Assembly: GCA_005888955.1 (NCBI GenBank)
Contig: VBCS01000103.1
Span: forward strand, 1 to 13,244
Length of the DNA stretch: 13,244 nt
Origin: Betaproteobacteria bacterium
GTDB lineage: Bacteria > Pseudomonadota > Gammaproteobacteria > Burkholderiales > Casimicrobiaceae
Direction of reading: 5' to 3'
Shown here: positions 1 to 7,334 of the stretch, in pieces
Layout: each line of letters opens with the position of its first letter
Numbering within the stretch: the first letter of the stretch is position 1
Position numbers and translations under genes: made by a program
The notes under the pieces: model-generated
Told to the model about the DNA's origin: nothing
Databases searched by the model: none
The model's input: the letters and a program-made list of their open reading frames with translations, nothing else

Positions 1-187
1 TTTCTCTCGCCTCCGTGCGCGGGAGATAGATTCCGCAGCGCACGCAGCGCACCATCGGCTCGGCCGCCGGCTTGGCAGCCGGATCGCGCGCCGCATTACG
101 CCGGGCCCGCGCGTTGCGTACGTTGATCATGCGCAGCGCGAAGAGCACCAGAAAGATCAGGATCAGCCAGGCAATGATCTTGGTCAT
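1..187 (-). CDS. PP0621 family protein, 3' end cut by window edge
   Basis: Sixty-two codons are visible from the ATG at 187-185; the gene leaves the window at base 1. The protein begins with a hydrophobic segment at residues 3-20 (IIAWLILIFLVLFALRMI), which should be an N-terminal membrane anchor. A basic Arg/Ala-rich linker follows (about 24-41), and then PMVRCVRCGIYLPRTEA with a CxxC pair at C48 and C51. A short anchored protein with a C-terminal zinc-ribbon-like Cys motif matches the PP0621 family of unknown function, common in Betaproteobacteria and Pseudomonas. The second Cys pair expected in the family would lie outside the window. The start is 8 nt after the stop of the upstream FAD oxidoreductase, so the two are probably co-transcribed. 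No strong Shine-Dalgarno is visible. The family name is from memory of the motif; the molecular function is unknown. Confidence 0.75.
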   Translation of the reverse strand, partial: MTKIIAWLILIFLVLFALRMINVRNARARRNAARDPAAKPAAEPMVRCVRCGIYLPRTEARE

Positions 188-195
188 TAGCTTGC

Positions 196-1611
196 TTATA
201 CGACCTTGCCGGGATTGAGCAGAGCGTCCGGGTCAAGCGCACGCTTGATCCGCTGCATCAGCTCGACCTCGACTGCAGACTTGTAACGCAGGAGCTCGCT
301 GCGTTTCATTTGCCCAATGCCGTGCTCCGCGCTGAAGCTGCCGCCGAGCCGCGCTACGCTGTCATAGACGATCCGGTTGGCACGGGCCGCCTCGCCGAGG
401 AACGCCGCCGCGGGCGTTCCGGGGGGCGCCGCCAGGTTGTAGTGCAGATTGCCGTCGCCCAGGTGTCCAAATACGACGTAACGCACGCCGCGCAATGCGC
501 TGCCGAGCGCGACTTGCGCGTCGGCGAGGAACGCGGGAATATGCGACACGGGCAGGCTGATGTCGTGCTTGATGATCGCGCCTTCGAGGCGCTGCGCTTC
601 CGGAATGTGCTCGCGCAGCGCCCAGAGCTCGGCTGCCTGCGCGGCCGATTGCGCGATCGCGGCGTCGCCCGCGACATGTTGCTCGACCGCGGCGGCGAGC
701 GCAGCCTCCAGCTGCACCGCGAGCGGAGAGTCTGCCGCCGGGTCGTCCGCCTGCGCCAACGCGTACCAAGGGTAGCCCGGCAACGGATCGGGAAGCGCCG
801 GGAATTGCTTGCGTGTAAGCGCGATGCACTCGCCCGAGATCAGCTCGAAACCGGTGAGCCGATCGCCGAGCGCCTCGCGCAACAGGCCAAGCAACGCGAT
901 CGCTGCGTCGACGTCGGCGAGGGCCGCCAGCGCGGTCGCGGAAGTGCGCGGCTTCGGAAAGAGCTTCAGCACCGCCGCGGTGATGATGCCGAGCGTGCCT
1001 TCGCTGCCGAGGAAGAGCTGCTTGATGTCGTAGCCGGTGTTGTCTTTGCGCAGGCCCTTGAGGCCGTCCCAGATACGGCCGTCGGCGAGCACGACCTCCA
1101 GACCGAGAACGAGCTCGCGTGCATTGCCGTAACGAAGCACCGCGGTACCGCCGGCGTTGGTCGCCAGGTTCCCGCCGATCGTGCAGCTGCCCTCGGCCGC
1201 GAGCGAGAGCGGGAACAGCAATCCGGCATCGTCCGCCGCCTGTTGGACGCGGGCGAGCGGCATGCCCGCTTCGACCGTGAGCGTCGCGTTGCCGGCGTCG
1301 AGCGCGCGTACGCGAGTCAGACGCGACAGCGAAACGACGACGTCACCGCTATCTTCGCGCGGCGTCGCTCCGCCGCACAGTCCGGTGTTGCCCCCCTGGG
1401 GAACCACCGGCGCGCCATGCTCCGCGCAGCAGCGCACGACCGCCGCCACATCGGCAGTGGTCGACGGGCGCACGACGGCACGCGCACTCCCGCGATAGCG
1501 GCCGCGCCAGTCGGTGACGTAGGGAGCGACATCGGCATCGGAAGTCAGAACGTTGGCCTCACCGACGATGGCCTTCAGCGTGGCCAGCAGGGGAGCGGCA
1601 GATTCCGCCAT
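196..1611 (-). CDS. FAD-binding oxidoreductase, GlcD / D-2-hydroxyacid dehydrogenase type
   Basis: The protein has 471 aa, normal for the GlcD/LldD-unrelated VAO family that includes D-lactate, glycolate and D-2-hydroxyglutarate dehydrogenases. The N-terminal PCMH FAD-binding domain (about 40-220) has the pyrophosphate-binding segment PQGGNTGLCGG at 71-81, IGGNLATNAGG at 145-155 and FLGSEGTLGIIT at 200-211. The C-terminal FAD-oxidase domain carries GHLGDGNLHYN at 382-392 and SAEHGIG at 427-433. H383, H390 and E429 correspond to the metal ligands known in human D2HGDH, and K348 in the KHDISLP motif is a typical substrate-side residue. It should oxidise a D-2-hydroxyacid to a 2-oxoacid and pass electrons from FAD to an acceptor such as a quinone or ETF; the substrate cannot be told from sequence. 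It is divergent from the phaM-like gene and followed closely by the PP0621 gene. No Shine-Dalgarno precedes the ATG. Confidence 0.93.
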   Translation of the reverse strand: MAESAAPLLATLKAIVGEANVLTSDADVAPYVTDWRGRYRGSARAVVRPSTTADVAAVVRCCAEHGAPVVPQGGNTGLCGGATPREDSGDVVVSLSRLTRVRALDAGNATLTVEAGMPLARVQQAADDAGLLFPLSLAAEGSCTIGGNLATNAGGTAVLRYGNARELVLGLEVVLADGRIWDGLKGLRKDNTGYDIKQLFLGSEGTLGIITAAVLKLFPKPRTSATALAALADVDAAIALLGLLREALGDRLTGFELISGECIALTRKQFPALPDPLPGYPWYALAQADDPAADSPLAVQLEAALAAAVEQHVAGDAAIAQSAAQAAELWALREHIPEAQRLEGAIIKHDISLPVSHIPAFLADAQVALGSALRGVRYVVFGHLGDGNLHYNLAAPPGTPAAAFLGEAARANRIVYDSVARLGGSFSAEHGIGQMKRSELLRYKSAVEVELMQRIKRALDPDALLNPGKVV

Positions 1612-1663
1612 GGTGCGTTATATTAGCCGAAAAGACCTCGCCACCGGAGCGCAGAGGAGGAAT
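1612..1663. promoter_or_regulatory. divergent intergenic region, possible promoters
   Basis: These 52 bp separate two divergent starts, so promoters for both directions should lie here or just inside the genes. The only AT-rich block is TTATATTAG at 1618-1625. It reads as a TATATT-like -10 for the plus-strand unit and as TAATAT on the minus strand, 8 nt before the FAD oxidoreductase ATG, which would give an almost leaderless transcript and fits the missing Shine-Dalgarno there. No convincing -35 hexamer is seen for either direction, so this is a weak call. Confidence 0.3.
1654..1660 (+). promoter_or_regulatory. ribosome binding site fixing the PhaM-like start
   Basis: GAGGAGG lies 3 nt before the ATG at 1664. 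The open frame extends upstream to an ATG at 1553, inside the divergent gene, but only the 1664 start has a ribosome binding site and gives the family-typical N-terminus. Confidence 0.75.
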
Positions 1664-2032
1664 ATGTCCGACAAGCCATCGCCGTTCACGCCGCAACAGG
1701 CGCTCGAGTTCATGCAGAAGATGTGGAATCCTTTCGGCCTGTCGATGCCGGGTGTCATGCCGCCGCCCGCGCCGGGGATGGCGCCTGCTGCCCCGCCGTT
1801 TCCGAACCCGCTGGCGATGTTTGCCACGCTCGATCCGGCGGAAATCGACAAGAAGATAGGCGAGTTGCGTGTCATCGAGAACTGGTTGACGATGAGCCTC
1901 AACTTCATGCAGATGAGCATCAAGACGCTCGAGCTGCAGAAAGCGTCGCTGGAAGCGCTACGCGCCGGCGCCGCCGCCGCGTCGGAGCCGACGCCTGCGC
2001 CGAAGAAGTCACGTGCGAAGGAGAGTGAATGA
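1664..2032 (+). CDS. phaM: PhaM-like polyhydroxyalkanoate granule-associated regulatory protein (short form)
   Basis: The protein has 122 aa. It shows the PhaM-type layout: an N-terminal helix with a Trp (FMQKMWNPFG, 16-25), a Pro/Met/Ala-rich spacer (about 27-50), then a conserved core LDPAEIDKKIGELRVIENWL (56-75) continuing into an amphipathic helix to about 100. A basic Ala/Pro tail with PAPKKSRAK lies near 111-119. In Ralstonia, PhaM activates the PHA synthase PhaC and tethers PHB granules to the nucleoid through a Lys-rich C-terminus. The Ralstonia protein is about twice as long, and most of the difference is the C-terminal tail, so DNA binding by this version is doubtful. The start is set by the strong GAGGAGG. 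Its TGA overlaps the GST start (ATGA, 2029-2032), implying translational coupling. The family is fairly sure; the function is inferred. Confidence 0.78.
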   Translation: MSDKPSPFTPQQALEFMQKMWNPFGLSMPGVMPPPAPGMAPAAPPFPNPLAMFATLDPAEIDKKIGELRVIENWLTMSLNFMQMSIKTLELQKASLEALRAGAAAASEPTPAPKKSRAKESE

Positions 2033-2679
2033 GTCTCACGCTGTACTACGGATCGGGGTCCCCGTTTGCCTGGCGCGTTCAGCTCGCGCTCGAGCACAAG
2101 GCGCTGGCGTACGAGCGCAAGGTGCTTTCGTTTTCCGCGGGCGACACGCGCAAGCCGGAGTTCGTCGCCCTCAATCCGCGGCACACGGTGCCGACGCTGG
2201 TCGATGGCGACTTCGTGCTCTACGAGTCGAATGCGATCACCGCATACCTCGACGACGCTTACCCGGGGCGCGGTGCGCCGCTGTTTCCGGGGGACGCGAA
2301 GACGCGCGCGACCGTGTGGCGGCTGATGCTAGAGGTCGACGACTATGTCGCCAAGGCAACCGACGTTGTGGCTGAGTACGCGTTCTGGACCAAACCCGAG
2401 GAGCGAGATCCGACAAAGCTCGCCGACGCGCGCAAGGCGGTCGGCGAGGAATTCGCGCAGATGACGCGGTACATGAAAGGCGAGTTTCTCGTCGGGCCGC
2501 TATCGGCCGCGGACTTCTCGCTGTATCCGCCGGTTGCGTTCATGTTCCGCTCCCGCATCAAGCTGCCCGACTTCGACGCCGACGGTCTGCTCACTCCGGA
2601 GCTCAAGCGCTGGAAGGCGCGCATGGAAGCGCTGCCGTACTTCGACAAGACGATTCCGCCGCATTGGAAGGAATCGTAG
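2029..2679 (+). CDS. glutathione S-transferase family protein
   Basis: The protein has 216 aa, the usual size of a soluble GST. The N-terminal thioredoxin-like domain (about 1-80) has YYGSGSPFAWRVQLALEHK, with Ser/Tyr candidates for thiolate activation near residues 6-11. The HTVPTLVDG stretch (52-60) includes the hallmark cis-proline P55, and LYESNAI (64-70) supplies the E66-S67 pair that binds the glutathione gamma-glutamyl group. The C-terminal helical domain (about 90-210) includes FLVGPLSAADFSLYP, the GST N-capping box and hydrophobic staple region (normally with Asp). It should conjugate or transfer glutathione, or bind it, in the cytoplasm; the substrate is unknown. Translation probably couples to the PhaM-like gene (overlap ATGA), helped by AAGGAG at 2018-2023. 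Linkage with phaM may be only operonic convenience. Confidence 0.9.
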   Translation: MSLTLYYGSGSPFAWRVQLALEHKALAYERKVLSFSAGDTRKPEFVALNPRHTVPTLVDGDFVLYESNAITAYLDDAYPGRGAPLFPGDAKTRATVWRLMLEVDDYVAKATDVVAEYAFWTKPEERDPTKLADARKAVGEEFAQMTRYMKGEFLVGPLSAADFSLYPPVAFMFRSRIKLPDFDADGLLTPELKRWKARMEALPYFDKTIPPHWKES

Positions 2680-2682
2680 GAG
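2678..2682 (+). promoter_or_regulatory. ribosome binding site fixing the YbhB-like start
   Basis: AGGAG overlaps the GST stop codon and sits 5 nt before the ATG at 2688. An in-frame ATG at 2664 inside the GST gene lacks such a site and would add eight residues not typical of the family. Confidence 0.65.
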
Positions 2683-2687
2683 CCAAG

Positions 2688-3317
2688 ATGCGACTCACCA
2701 GTACCGCGTTCGCCGACGGTGGCCGCATTCCGGCCGATCTCGCGTTCTGCGCGATCGATTCCGCCACGCACGTCAAGCTGTCGGAGAACATGAATCCGGA
2801 TCTGCGCTGGAGCGACGTGCCGGCGGGGACGAAGTCGCTGGCGCTGATCTGCCACGACCCCGACGTGCCATCGCGGGGCGACGACGTAAACAAGGAAGGC
2901 CGGACGGTTCCCGCAACGCTGCCGCGCGTGGACTTCTTCCACTGGGTGCTGGTCGATCTGCCGCTGGACAGCGCGCCGATCGCGCGCGGCGAATTCTCGC
3001 GCGGCGTCACGCCGCGGGGCAAGCCCGGTCCCGGCGCGCCGCGCGGTGCCATGCACGGCATCAACGACTACACGGCATGGTTCGCCGGCGACAAGGACAT
3101 GGCCGGCAACTACTTCGGCTACGACGGGCCGTGCCCGCCCTGGAACGACGAGCGCGTACACCATTACGTCTTCACGCTCTACGCGTTGGACGTGCCGCAC
3201 CTGACGCTGGGATCTGCGTTCTCGGGATCGGACGCGCGCAAGGCTCTAACCGGACACATCCTCGCGCAGGCGACGTTGACAGGCGTCTACACGCTCAATC
3301 CTGCGGTCCGGCTGTAG
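2688..3317 (+). CDS. YbhB/YbcL family Raf kinase inhibitor-like (PEBP) protein
   Basis: The protein has 209 aa. It contains the phosphatidylethanolamine-binding-protein fold signatures: MNPDLRWSDVPAGTKSLAL (35-53), the DPDVP anion-pocket motif at 57-61, FFHWVLVDLP (83-92) with pocket H85, and GYDGPCPP (144-151) followed by HHYVFTLYALD (158-168). Bacterial members are small cytoplasmic or periplasmic proteins with a conserved anion-binding pocket; no signal peptide is visible here, so it is probably cytoplasmic. It is somewhat longer than E. coli YbhB (about 158 aa), mainly through an insertion around 62-80 and an extended loop (about 95-140) with GKPGPGAPRGAMHGINDYTAWF. This longer form is frequent in Proteobacteria. 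It is the third gene of the phaM-like/GST unit, 8 nt after the GST stop. Its biological role is unknown. Confidence 0.9.
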   Translation: MRLTSTAFADGGRIPADLAFCAIDSATHVKLSENMNPDLRWSDVPAGTKSLALICHDPDVPSRGDDVNKEGRTVPATLPRVDFFHWVLVDLPLDSAPIARGEFSRGVTPRGKPGPGAPRGAMHGINDYTAWFAGDKDMAGNYFGYDGPCPPWNDERVHHYVFTLYALDVPHLTLGSAFSGSDARKALTGHILAQATLTGVYTLNPAVRL

Positions 3318-3515
3318 CTCGACCGCGGCCGCGCCTTGTACTTCGGCGTGTAGTTCTTACGCGTTGGCTCCGGGTGCGCACGCACGTGATCTGCGAGCGT
3401 TCAATGCCAAGCGATTGATTTTACATGGTCTTTTGGTAATGGCACACTACTTGATCCTTACCGTGAAGGCGGCTGCAGCTGCGGTCGCTGTCAATAACCT
3501 CAAAGGAGTACCACG
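3318..3515. other. 198-bp intergenic region before the EF-hand gene
   Basis: No supportable gene is seen. A GC-palindromic stretch (CCGCGGCCGCG, about 3323-3333) follows the PEBP stop without a T-run. The stretch around 3412-3445 is AT-richer than its surroundings and includes TTGATT at 3415-3420 and TAATGG at 3437-3442 with 16-nt spacing, a poor but possible sigma70 promoter for the EF-hand gene. A good ribosome binding site, AAAGGAG at 3502-3508, ends the region. Confidence 0.4.
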
Positions 3516-3827
3516 ATGCAAGCCAGGAAAATGTTCGTAGGGTCCGGCTTGGTGCTGGCAATCCTGAGTGGCGCCGGATTGATCGCGTCGCTCCCGGCGG
3601 CGGCGCAGACTTCGCCGAGTGCGGCGCCCGCAACAAAAACTGACGACGACGCCGCCGAGTTCGCGAAGCTTGATGCGAACAAAGACGGATTCATCGACAA
3701 GAAGGAAGCCGCTATGGAGCCGCGCCTGCTAACGAACTTCGACGCCGCGGATAAGAACAAGGACGGCAAGATCGACAAGAAGGAATGGGCCGACTTCCAG
3801 AAGAACAAGGACTCGATGAAGAAGTGA
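3516..3827 (+). CDS. exported EF-hand calcium-binding protein
   Basis: The protein has 103 aa. A signal peptide is clear: a basic start (MQARK), a hydrophobic core at about 7-26 and a probable cleavage after A30 (LPAAA-QT), so the mature protein of about 73 residues is periplasmic or secreted. Two 12-residue EF-hand loops follow. Loop one is DANKDGFIDKKE (53-64) and loop two is DKNKDGKIDKKE (79-90). Both have D1, N3, D5, G6, I8, D9 and E12, so both should bind calcium. The tail is Lys-rich. AAAGGAG at 3502-3508 sits 7 nt before the ATG. It appears to be a single-gene unit and converges with the M61 pseudogene. A role in calcium buffering or signalling is only inferred. Confidence 0.92.
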   Translation: MQARKMFVGSGLVLAILSGAGLIASLPAAAQTSPSAAPATKTDDDAAEFAKLDANKDGFIDKKEAAMEPRLLTNFDAADKNKDGKIDKKEWADFQKNKDSMKK

Positions 3828-3828
3828 G

Positions 3829-3868
3829 CGACGCGTAGTGGCGTCACCGCGGTTGACCCGTCGCGTCG
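3829..3868. terminator. nested inverted repeat after the EF-hand gene
   Basis: CGACGCG at 3829-3835 pairs with CGCGTCG at 3862-3868. Inside the loop, the imperfect palindrome GTCACCGCGGTTGAC (3843-3857) can form a second short stem. The structure starts one base after the EF-hand stop codon and could stop transcription coming from either side, but there is no U-tract, so it is not a classical intrinsic terminator. Confidence 0.35.
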
Positions 3869-5233
3869 GCTGCAGCCGAGCCAGCCAGGCGTCGCGACGG
3901 GCAATCGCCGCGGCATCCGCGCGGTCGGCGAGGGCCAGCCAACACCGCTCATGAGCTTGTATCTTGGGGGGCAGCTTCAAGCGTCAGGTCGAAGCTATCT
4001 TTGTCCCTTTCCCGCAGCCGCAGGTTGAGGTCCGGCGAAGGAGCGTAGCAGCTCCGCCAGGGGCAGGTCGCGCGTGCCGCAAACGTAATCGGCAAAGAAC
4101 GCGGAGAGATCGAGGCCGAAAGCTCGGCGGCGATTGCCTCGAAGCTCGACTCCGCGACGCGTTGCTTTGCTCGGCCGGGGTGCGAAGCGTCGTGATGCTG
4201 CGGCCGATGAGCTCCAGGTAATCGGACGCCCCGATCAGGCCGCAGCGGACGAGCGTCAGATCGTCGTAATAGGACGTGATCCCCTCGAGTGCCCAGAGCT
4301 GGGCGGTGTAGTTCTCGCGGGTCAGGTCGTAGGGCACGAACGCCGCGGGCTTGATGCGCTTGACGTTCCAGATAAGGAAATATTCGTGGCTGGCGAGTCC
4401 GAGCAGGTCGCGATATTCCTCGCTGACGCCGCGCGCGCCGGGCTGCGGTAGCTCGTCACGCTTGCATACGAGGCTCGTGCTCGCGCGATGCTCGAGCCCG
4501 CCGCGCGCGGCCTCGGCCGCGAGTACTTGGAACAGGTAATAGTCGAACGGCACTCGGCTGACGGGTGCGCCGCCGAACAGATCGATCTGGCTCTGCGCGA
4601 GACGCGCGAAGTCACGCGCGAGGCGTTCGAGATCGCCGCGATGCCGCCCGCTGACGGCGATGTCATGGCGTGCGCCGCCGGCCTCGAAATGCGCGAGCAT
4701 GAAGCTGCTCATCTCGACCGGATGATCGATCAGCTCGTCGTAGTTTGCGGCGGCATAACGGCCAAAGCCGTACGGCTCCGCGCCGCTTCGCGGCAAGCTG
4801 GTCGCAACGCGCCAGTTGTGGCACGCGTCGCTCATTGGAGCGATGATCTCGACGTCGCAGGGCCGTTCCTCGTGTTCGACGAGCCAGACGAATACCGATG
4901 GTCCGTTAAAATAGCCACGGGTCTGGTCCGGATACGCGGCGCGCACCGACAGATCAAAAGCGTAGACCTCGGCGATCAAGGAGACCGAACCGATGCAAGG
5001 GGCCACTTGCCAAACATCCCTGGACGTCTTGCGAACAGCGACCGGGGCGCCGGCGCATTCGGCCCGTACGTCCACAAAATGGCGTGCGAATTCGCGGATC
5101 AGATAACTTCCGGGAGTCCAGGTCGGTAACCGGAACGCCTGGCCTGCGGGATGCAGGTCGGGCACGGTACATGCAACGTCGAAGAGGTGGGCATGGGGAC
5201 GAGAGGGGTGATGCGGTAATGCGTCGATTTCAT
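3845..5233 (-). pseudogene. decayed M61 family metallopeptidase (glycyl aminopeptidase-like)
   Basis: The longest intact stretch has HAHLFDV, PTWTPGSYLIREFAR, YAFDLSVRAAY, RGYFNGPSVF, DELIDHPVEMSSF, GGLEHRAST, WNVKRIKPAAFVPYDL and LEGITSYYDDL, which is the M61 catalytic region. The gene is broken in several ways. The likely start (ATG at 5233, MKSTHYRITPLV) is in a different frame from HAHLFDV, with a shift near 5200. After SITTLRTP the frame changes near 4185 to HPGRAKQRVAESSFEAIAAEL, and near 4125 to GLDLSAFFADYVCGTRDLPLAELL. A segment expected between AESSF and AIAAEL (about 80 residues, by memory of the family) is absent. Most of the PDZ domain is missing, leaving FDLTLEAAPQDT and, in another frame, RCWLALADRADAA and ARRDAWLAR. 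The zinc motif HExxH reads HEYFL (codons 4388-4374). Sequencing indels could explain the shifts but not the deletions or the lost histidine. Confidence 0.85.
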
Positions 5234-5417
5234 CGCCAAGATTTGCAAAGAGTCGAGCCGTTGCGCACAGGCGTGGCTTTGTATTTCTTACAACAAAGTC
5301 TGCCACGCACGCGGGAGACCTGGCATGTCGCCCGCGATGGCCTCCGCAACCCGCGACCGCGTGCGTGTCCCTGGACCTCGCGATCGTGCCGGGCTGCGTC
5401 CGGAGCCGAGGTGACTC
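5234..5417. promoter_or_regulatory. region upstream of glgB, possible promoter
   Basis: These 184 bp separate the M61 relic from glgB and should hold the promoter of the glucan genes. The only AT-rich island is CTTTGTATTTCTTACAACAAAG at 5277-5298, whose ends form an inverted repeat (CTTTGT/ACAAAG) that could be an operator or part of a promoter. TTGCGC at 5261-5266 with TATTTC at 5282-5287 is a poor -35/-10 pair. The rest is GC-rich with no gene seen. Confidence 0.3.
5408..5414 (+). promoter_or_regulatory. ribosome binding site for the GTG start of glgB
   Basis: GAGGTGA lies 3 nt before the GTG at 5418. No ATG is available in frame between here and the conserved N-terminal region, so GTG is the preferred start. 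Confidence 0.55.
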
Positions 5418-7334
5418 GTGGCTGACACCGCAGTCCCGAGGCCGGTGCGCGAGCTCGCTACGGGCGCCGCGCTCACCGATCACGACATCTACCTGTTCCG
5501 AGAGGGCACGCACACGCGCCTCTATGAAAAGCTCGGGGCGCACTGCGCCGCCGACGGCACCGCCTTCGCGGTATGGGCCCCGAATGCCGAAGCGGTGTCG
5601 GTCATCGGCGACTTCAACGGCTGGGAGCGCTCGCGCCATGTGCTGGTGCCTCGGCCCGACGGCTCGGGCGTCTGGGAAGGCTTCATTGCCGGAGTCGCGC
5701 CCGGCGCGCGCTACAAGTACCATGTCGCCTCGCGTTATCGCGATTACCGCGCCGACAAAGGCGATCCGTTTGCATTCGCGTGGGAATCGCCGCCGCAAAC
5801 AGCCTCGCGCGTATGGGACTTGGACTACGCGTGGGGTGATGGGAAATGGATGGCGGGGCGCGCCGCCTGCAATGCGTTGACCGCACCGCTGTCGATCTAT
5901 GAAATGCATCTGGGCTCGTGGCGACGACGCGAAGGCAGCGTGTTTCTGACCTATCGCGAGCTGGCGCAGGAGCTTCCCGCGTATGTCGCGGATCTGGGAT
6001 TTACGCACGTCGAATTCCTGCCGCCAACGGAACACCCCTTCTACGGTTCGTGGGGCTATCAGACGACGGGCTATTTCGCGCCGACGGCGCGCTACGGCAC
6101 GCCGCAGGACTTCATGTTTCTCGTCGACCAGCTGCATCGCAACGGCATCGGCGTCATTCTCGACTGGGTCCCTTCGCACTTCCCGGGCGACGAGCACGGG
6201 CTGGCGTATTTCGACGGGACCCATCTCTACGAGCACGCCGATCCGCGGCAGGGCTATCACCCGGATTGGAGCAGCTACATCTTCAATTACGGCCGGAGCG
6301 AAGTCCGGGCGGTGCTCGCAAGCAGCGCCCGGTTCTGGCTCGACAAATATCACGTCGACAGCCTGCGCGTCGACGCCGTCGCGTCGATGCTCTACCTGGA
6401 CTACGGACGGCAGGGCGGCGACTGGGTGCCGAATCGATACGGGGGCCGCGAAAACCTCGAAGCGATCGAATTCCTGCGTCACTTGAACGAATCGATCTAC
6501 CGCGATTATCCCGACGTACAGACGATCGCCGAGGAATCGACGGCGTGGCCGATGGTATCGCGGCCCGCATATGTCGGTGGCTTGGGCTTCGGCCTCAAAT
6601 GGAACATGGGCTGGATGAACGACACGCTGGCGTACATGGCGCGAGATCCGTTCTACCGACGCCACCACCAAAACGAGATCACATTCAGCATCTGGTATGC
6701 ATTCAGCGAAAACTTCGTGCTGCCGCTCTCGCACGACGAAGTGGTCTATGGCAAGCGGTCGCTGCTGTCCAAGATGCCGGGCGACGACTGGCAACGGTTC
6801 GCCAACCTGCGCTTGCTCCTGGGCTACATGTGGCTGCATCCAGGCAAGAAGCTGTTGTTCATGGGTGGCGAATTCGGGCAATGGCGCGAATGGAACCACG
6901 ACCAGAGCCTGGACTGGCATCTGCTCGCGCTCGAGCCGCATCAGCGCTTGCAACAATGGGTACGCGATCTCAATCGGCTGTATCGCGCCGAGCCCGCGCT
7001 GCACGTCGGCGATTGCCGCGCGGAGGGCTTCGAGTGGATCGACAGCGGCGATGCGGCGAACAGCGTGCTCTCGTTCCTTCGGCGCGGTGGCGACGGTGGG
7101 ACAATCGTCGTCGTGTGCAATTTCACGCCGATGCCGCGCCACAACTATCGCGTTGGCGTTCCTGGCGGAGGCTTCTGGCGCGAGGTTCTCAACAGCGACG
7201 CGATCTGCTACGGCGGGAGTGGGCAGGGCAACCTAGGTGGCATCGATGCCGCGCCGACGGGAGCGGCCGGGCGCTTTCACTCGATCAATGCTACGCTGCC
7301 GCCGCTGGGCGTCGTGGTCTTCAAGGGGAGCTGA
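5418..7334 (+). CDS. glgB: 1,4-alpha-glucan branching enzyme GlgB
   Basis: The protein has 638 aa, starts with GTG and belongs to GH13. It cuts alpha-1,4-glucan chains and rejoins them by alpha-1,6 bonds in the cytoplasm. The N-terminal CBM48 domain (about 35-125) has AFAVWAPNAEAVSVIGDFNGW. The catalytic barrel contains YEMHLGSWRR, VEFLPPTEHPFYGSWGYQ and LDWVPSHFPGDEHGLAYFDGT. D319 in LRVDAVASMLYLDY should be the nucleophile, E372 in AEESTAWP the acid/base, and D440 in LPLSHDEVVYGK the transition-state stabiliser. The C-terminal beta domain has CNFTPMPRHNYRVGVP. The enzyme starts close to the CBM48 domain, so it is a short GlgB without the extra N1 domain of E. coli GlgB (about 728 aa). It overlaps glgE by one base (TGATG), which implies translational coupling. 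It should branch the linear glucan made by GlgE. Confidence 0.97.
   Translation: MADTAVPRPVRELATGAALTDHDIYLFREGTHTRLYEKLGAHCAADGTAFAVWAPNAEAVSVIGDFNGWERSRHVLVPRPDGSGVWEGFIAGVAPGARYKYHVASRYRDYRADKGDPFAFAWESPPQTASRVWDLDYAWGDGKWMAGRAACNALTAPLSIYEMHLGSWRRREGSVFLTYRELAQELPAYVADLGFTHVEFLPPTEHPFYGSWGYQTTGYFAPTARYGTPQDFMFLVDQLHRNGIGVILDWVPSHFPGDEHGLAYFDGTHLYEHADPRQGYHPDWSSYIFNYGRSEVRAVLASSARFWLDKYHVDSLRVDAVASMLYLDYGRQGGDWVPNRYGGRENLEAIEFLRHLNESIYRDYPDVQTIAEESTAWPMVSRPAYVGGLGFGLKWNMGWMNDTLAYMARDPFYRRHHQNEITFSIWYAFSENFVLPLSHDEVVYGKRSLLSKMPGDDWQRFANLRLLLGYMWLHPGKKLLFMGGEFGQWREWNHDQSLDWHLLALEPHQRLQQWVRDLNRLYRAEPALHVGDCRAEGFEWIDSGDAANSVLSFLRRGGDGGTIVVVCNFTPMPRHNYRVGVPGGGFWREVLNSDAICYGGSGQGNLGGIDAAPTGAAGRFHSINATLPPLGVVVFKGS

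Noticed and set aside
310..1626. Plus-strand open frame of 438 codons opposite the FAD oxidoreductase
   Set aside because: Arg-rich antisense frame with no recognisable domain; the minus-strand gene has complete FAD and metal motifs.
3287..3385. Minus-strand 32-codon frame ending in a basic KNYTPKYKARPRSSY-like peptide
   Set aside because: The composition is suggestive of a nucleic-acid-binding tail, but it starts with GTG, has no ribosome binding site, overlaps the PEBP gene end and matches no family I can name.
3984..7142. Very long minus-strand open frame (about 1050 codons) opposite glgB
   Set aside because: Only its last third resembles a protein family (the M61 relic). The part opposite glgB is Arg/Ala/Val-rich with no domain signature, as expected antisense to a GC-rich gene.
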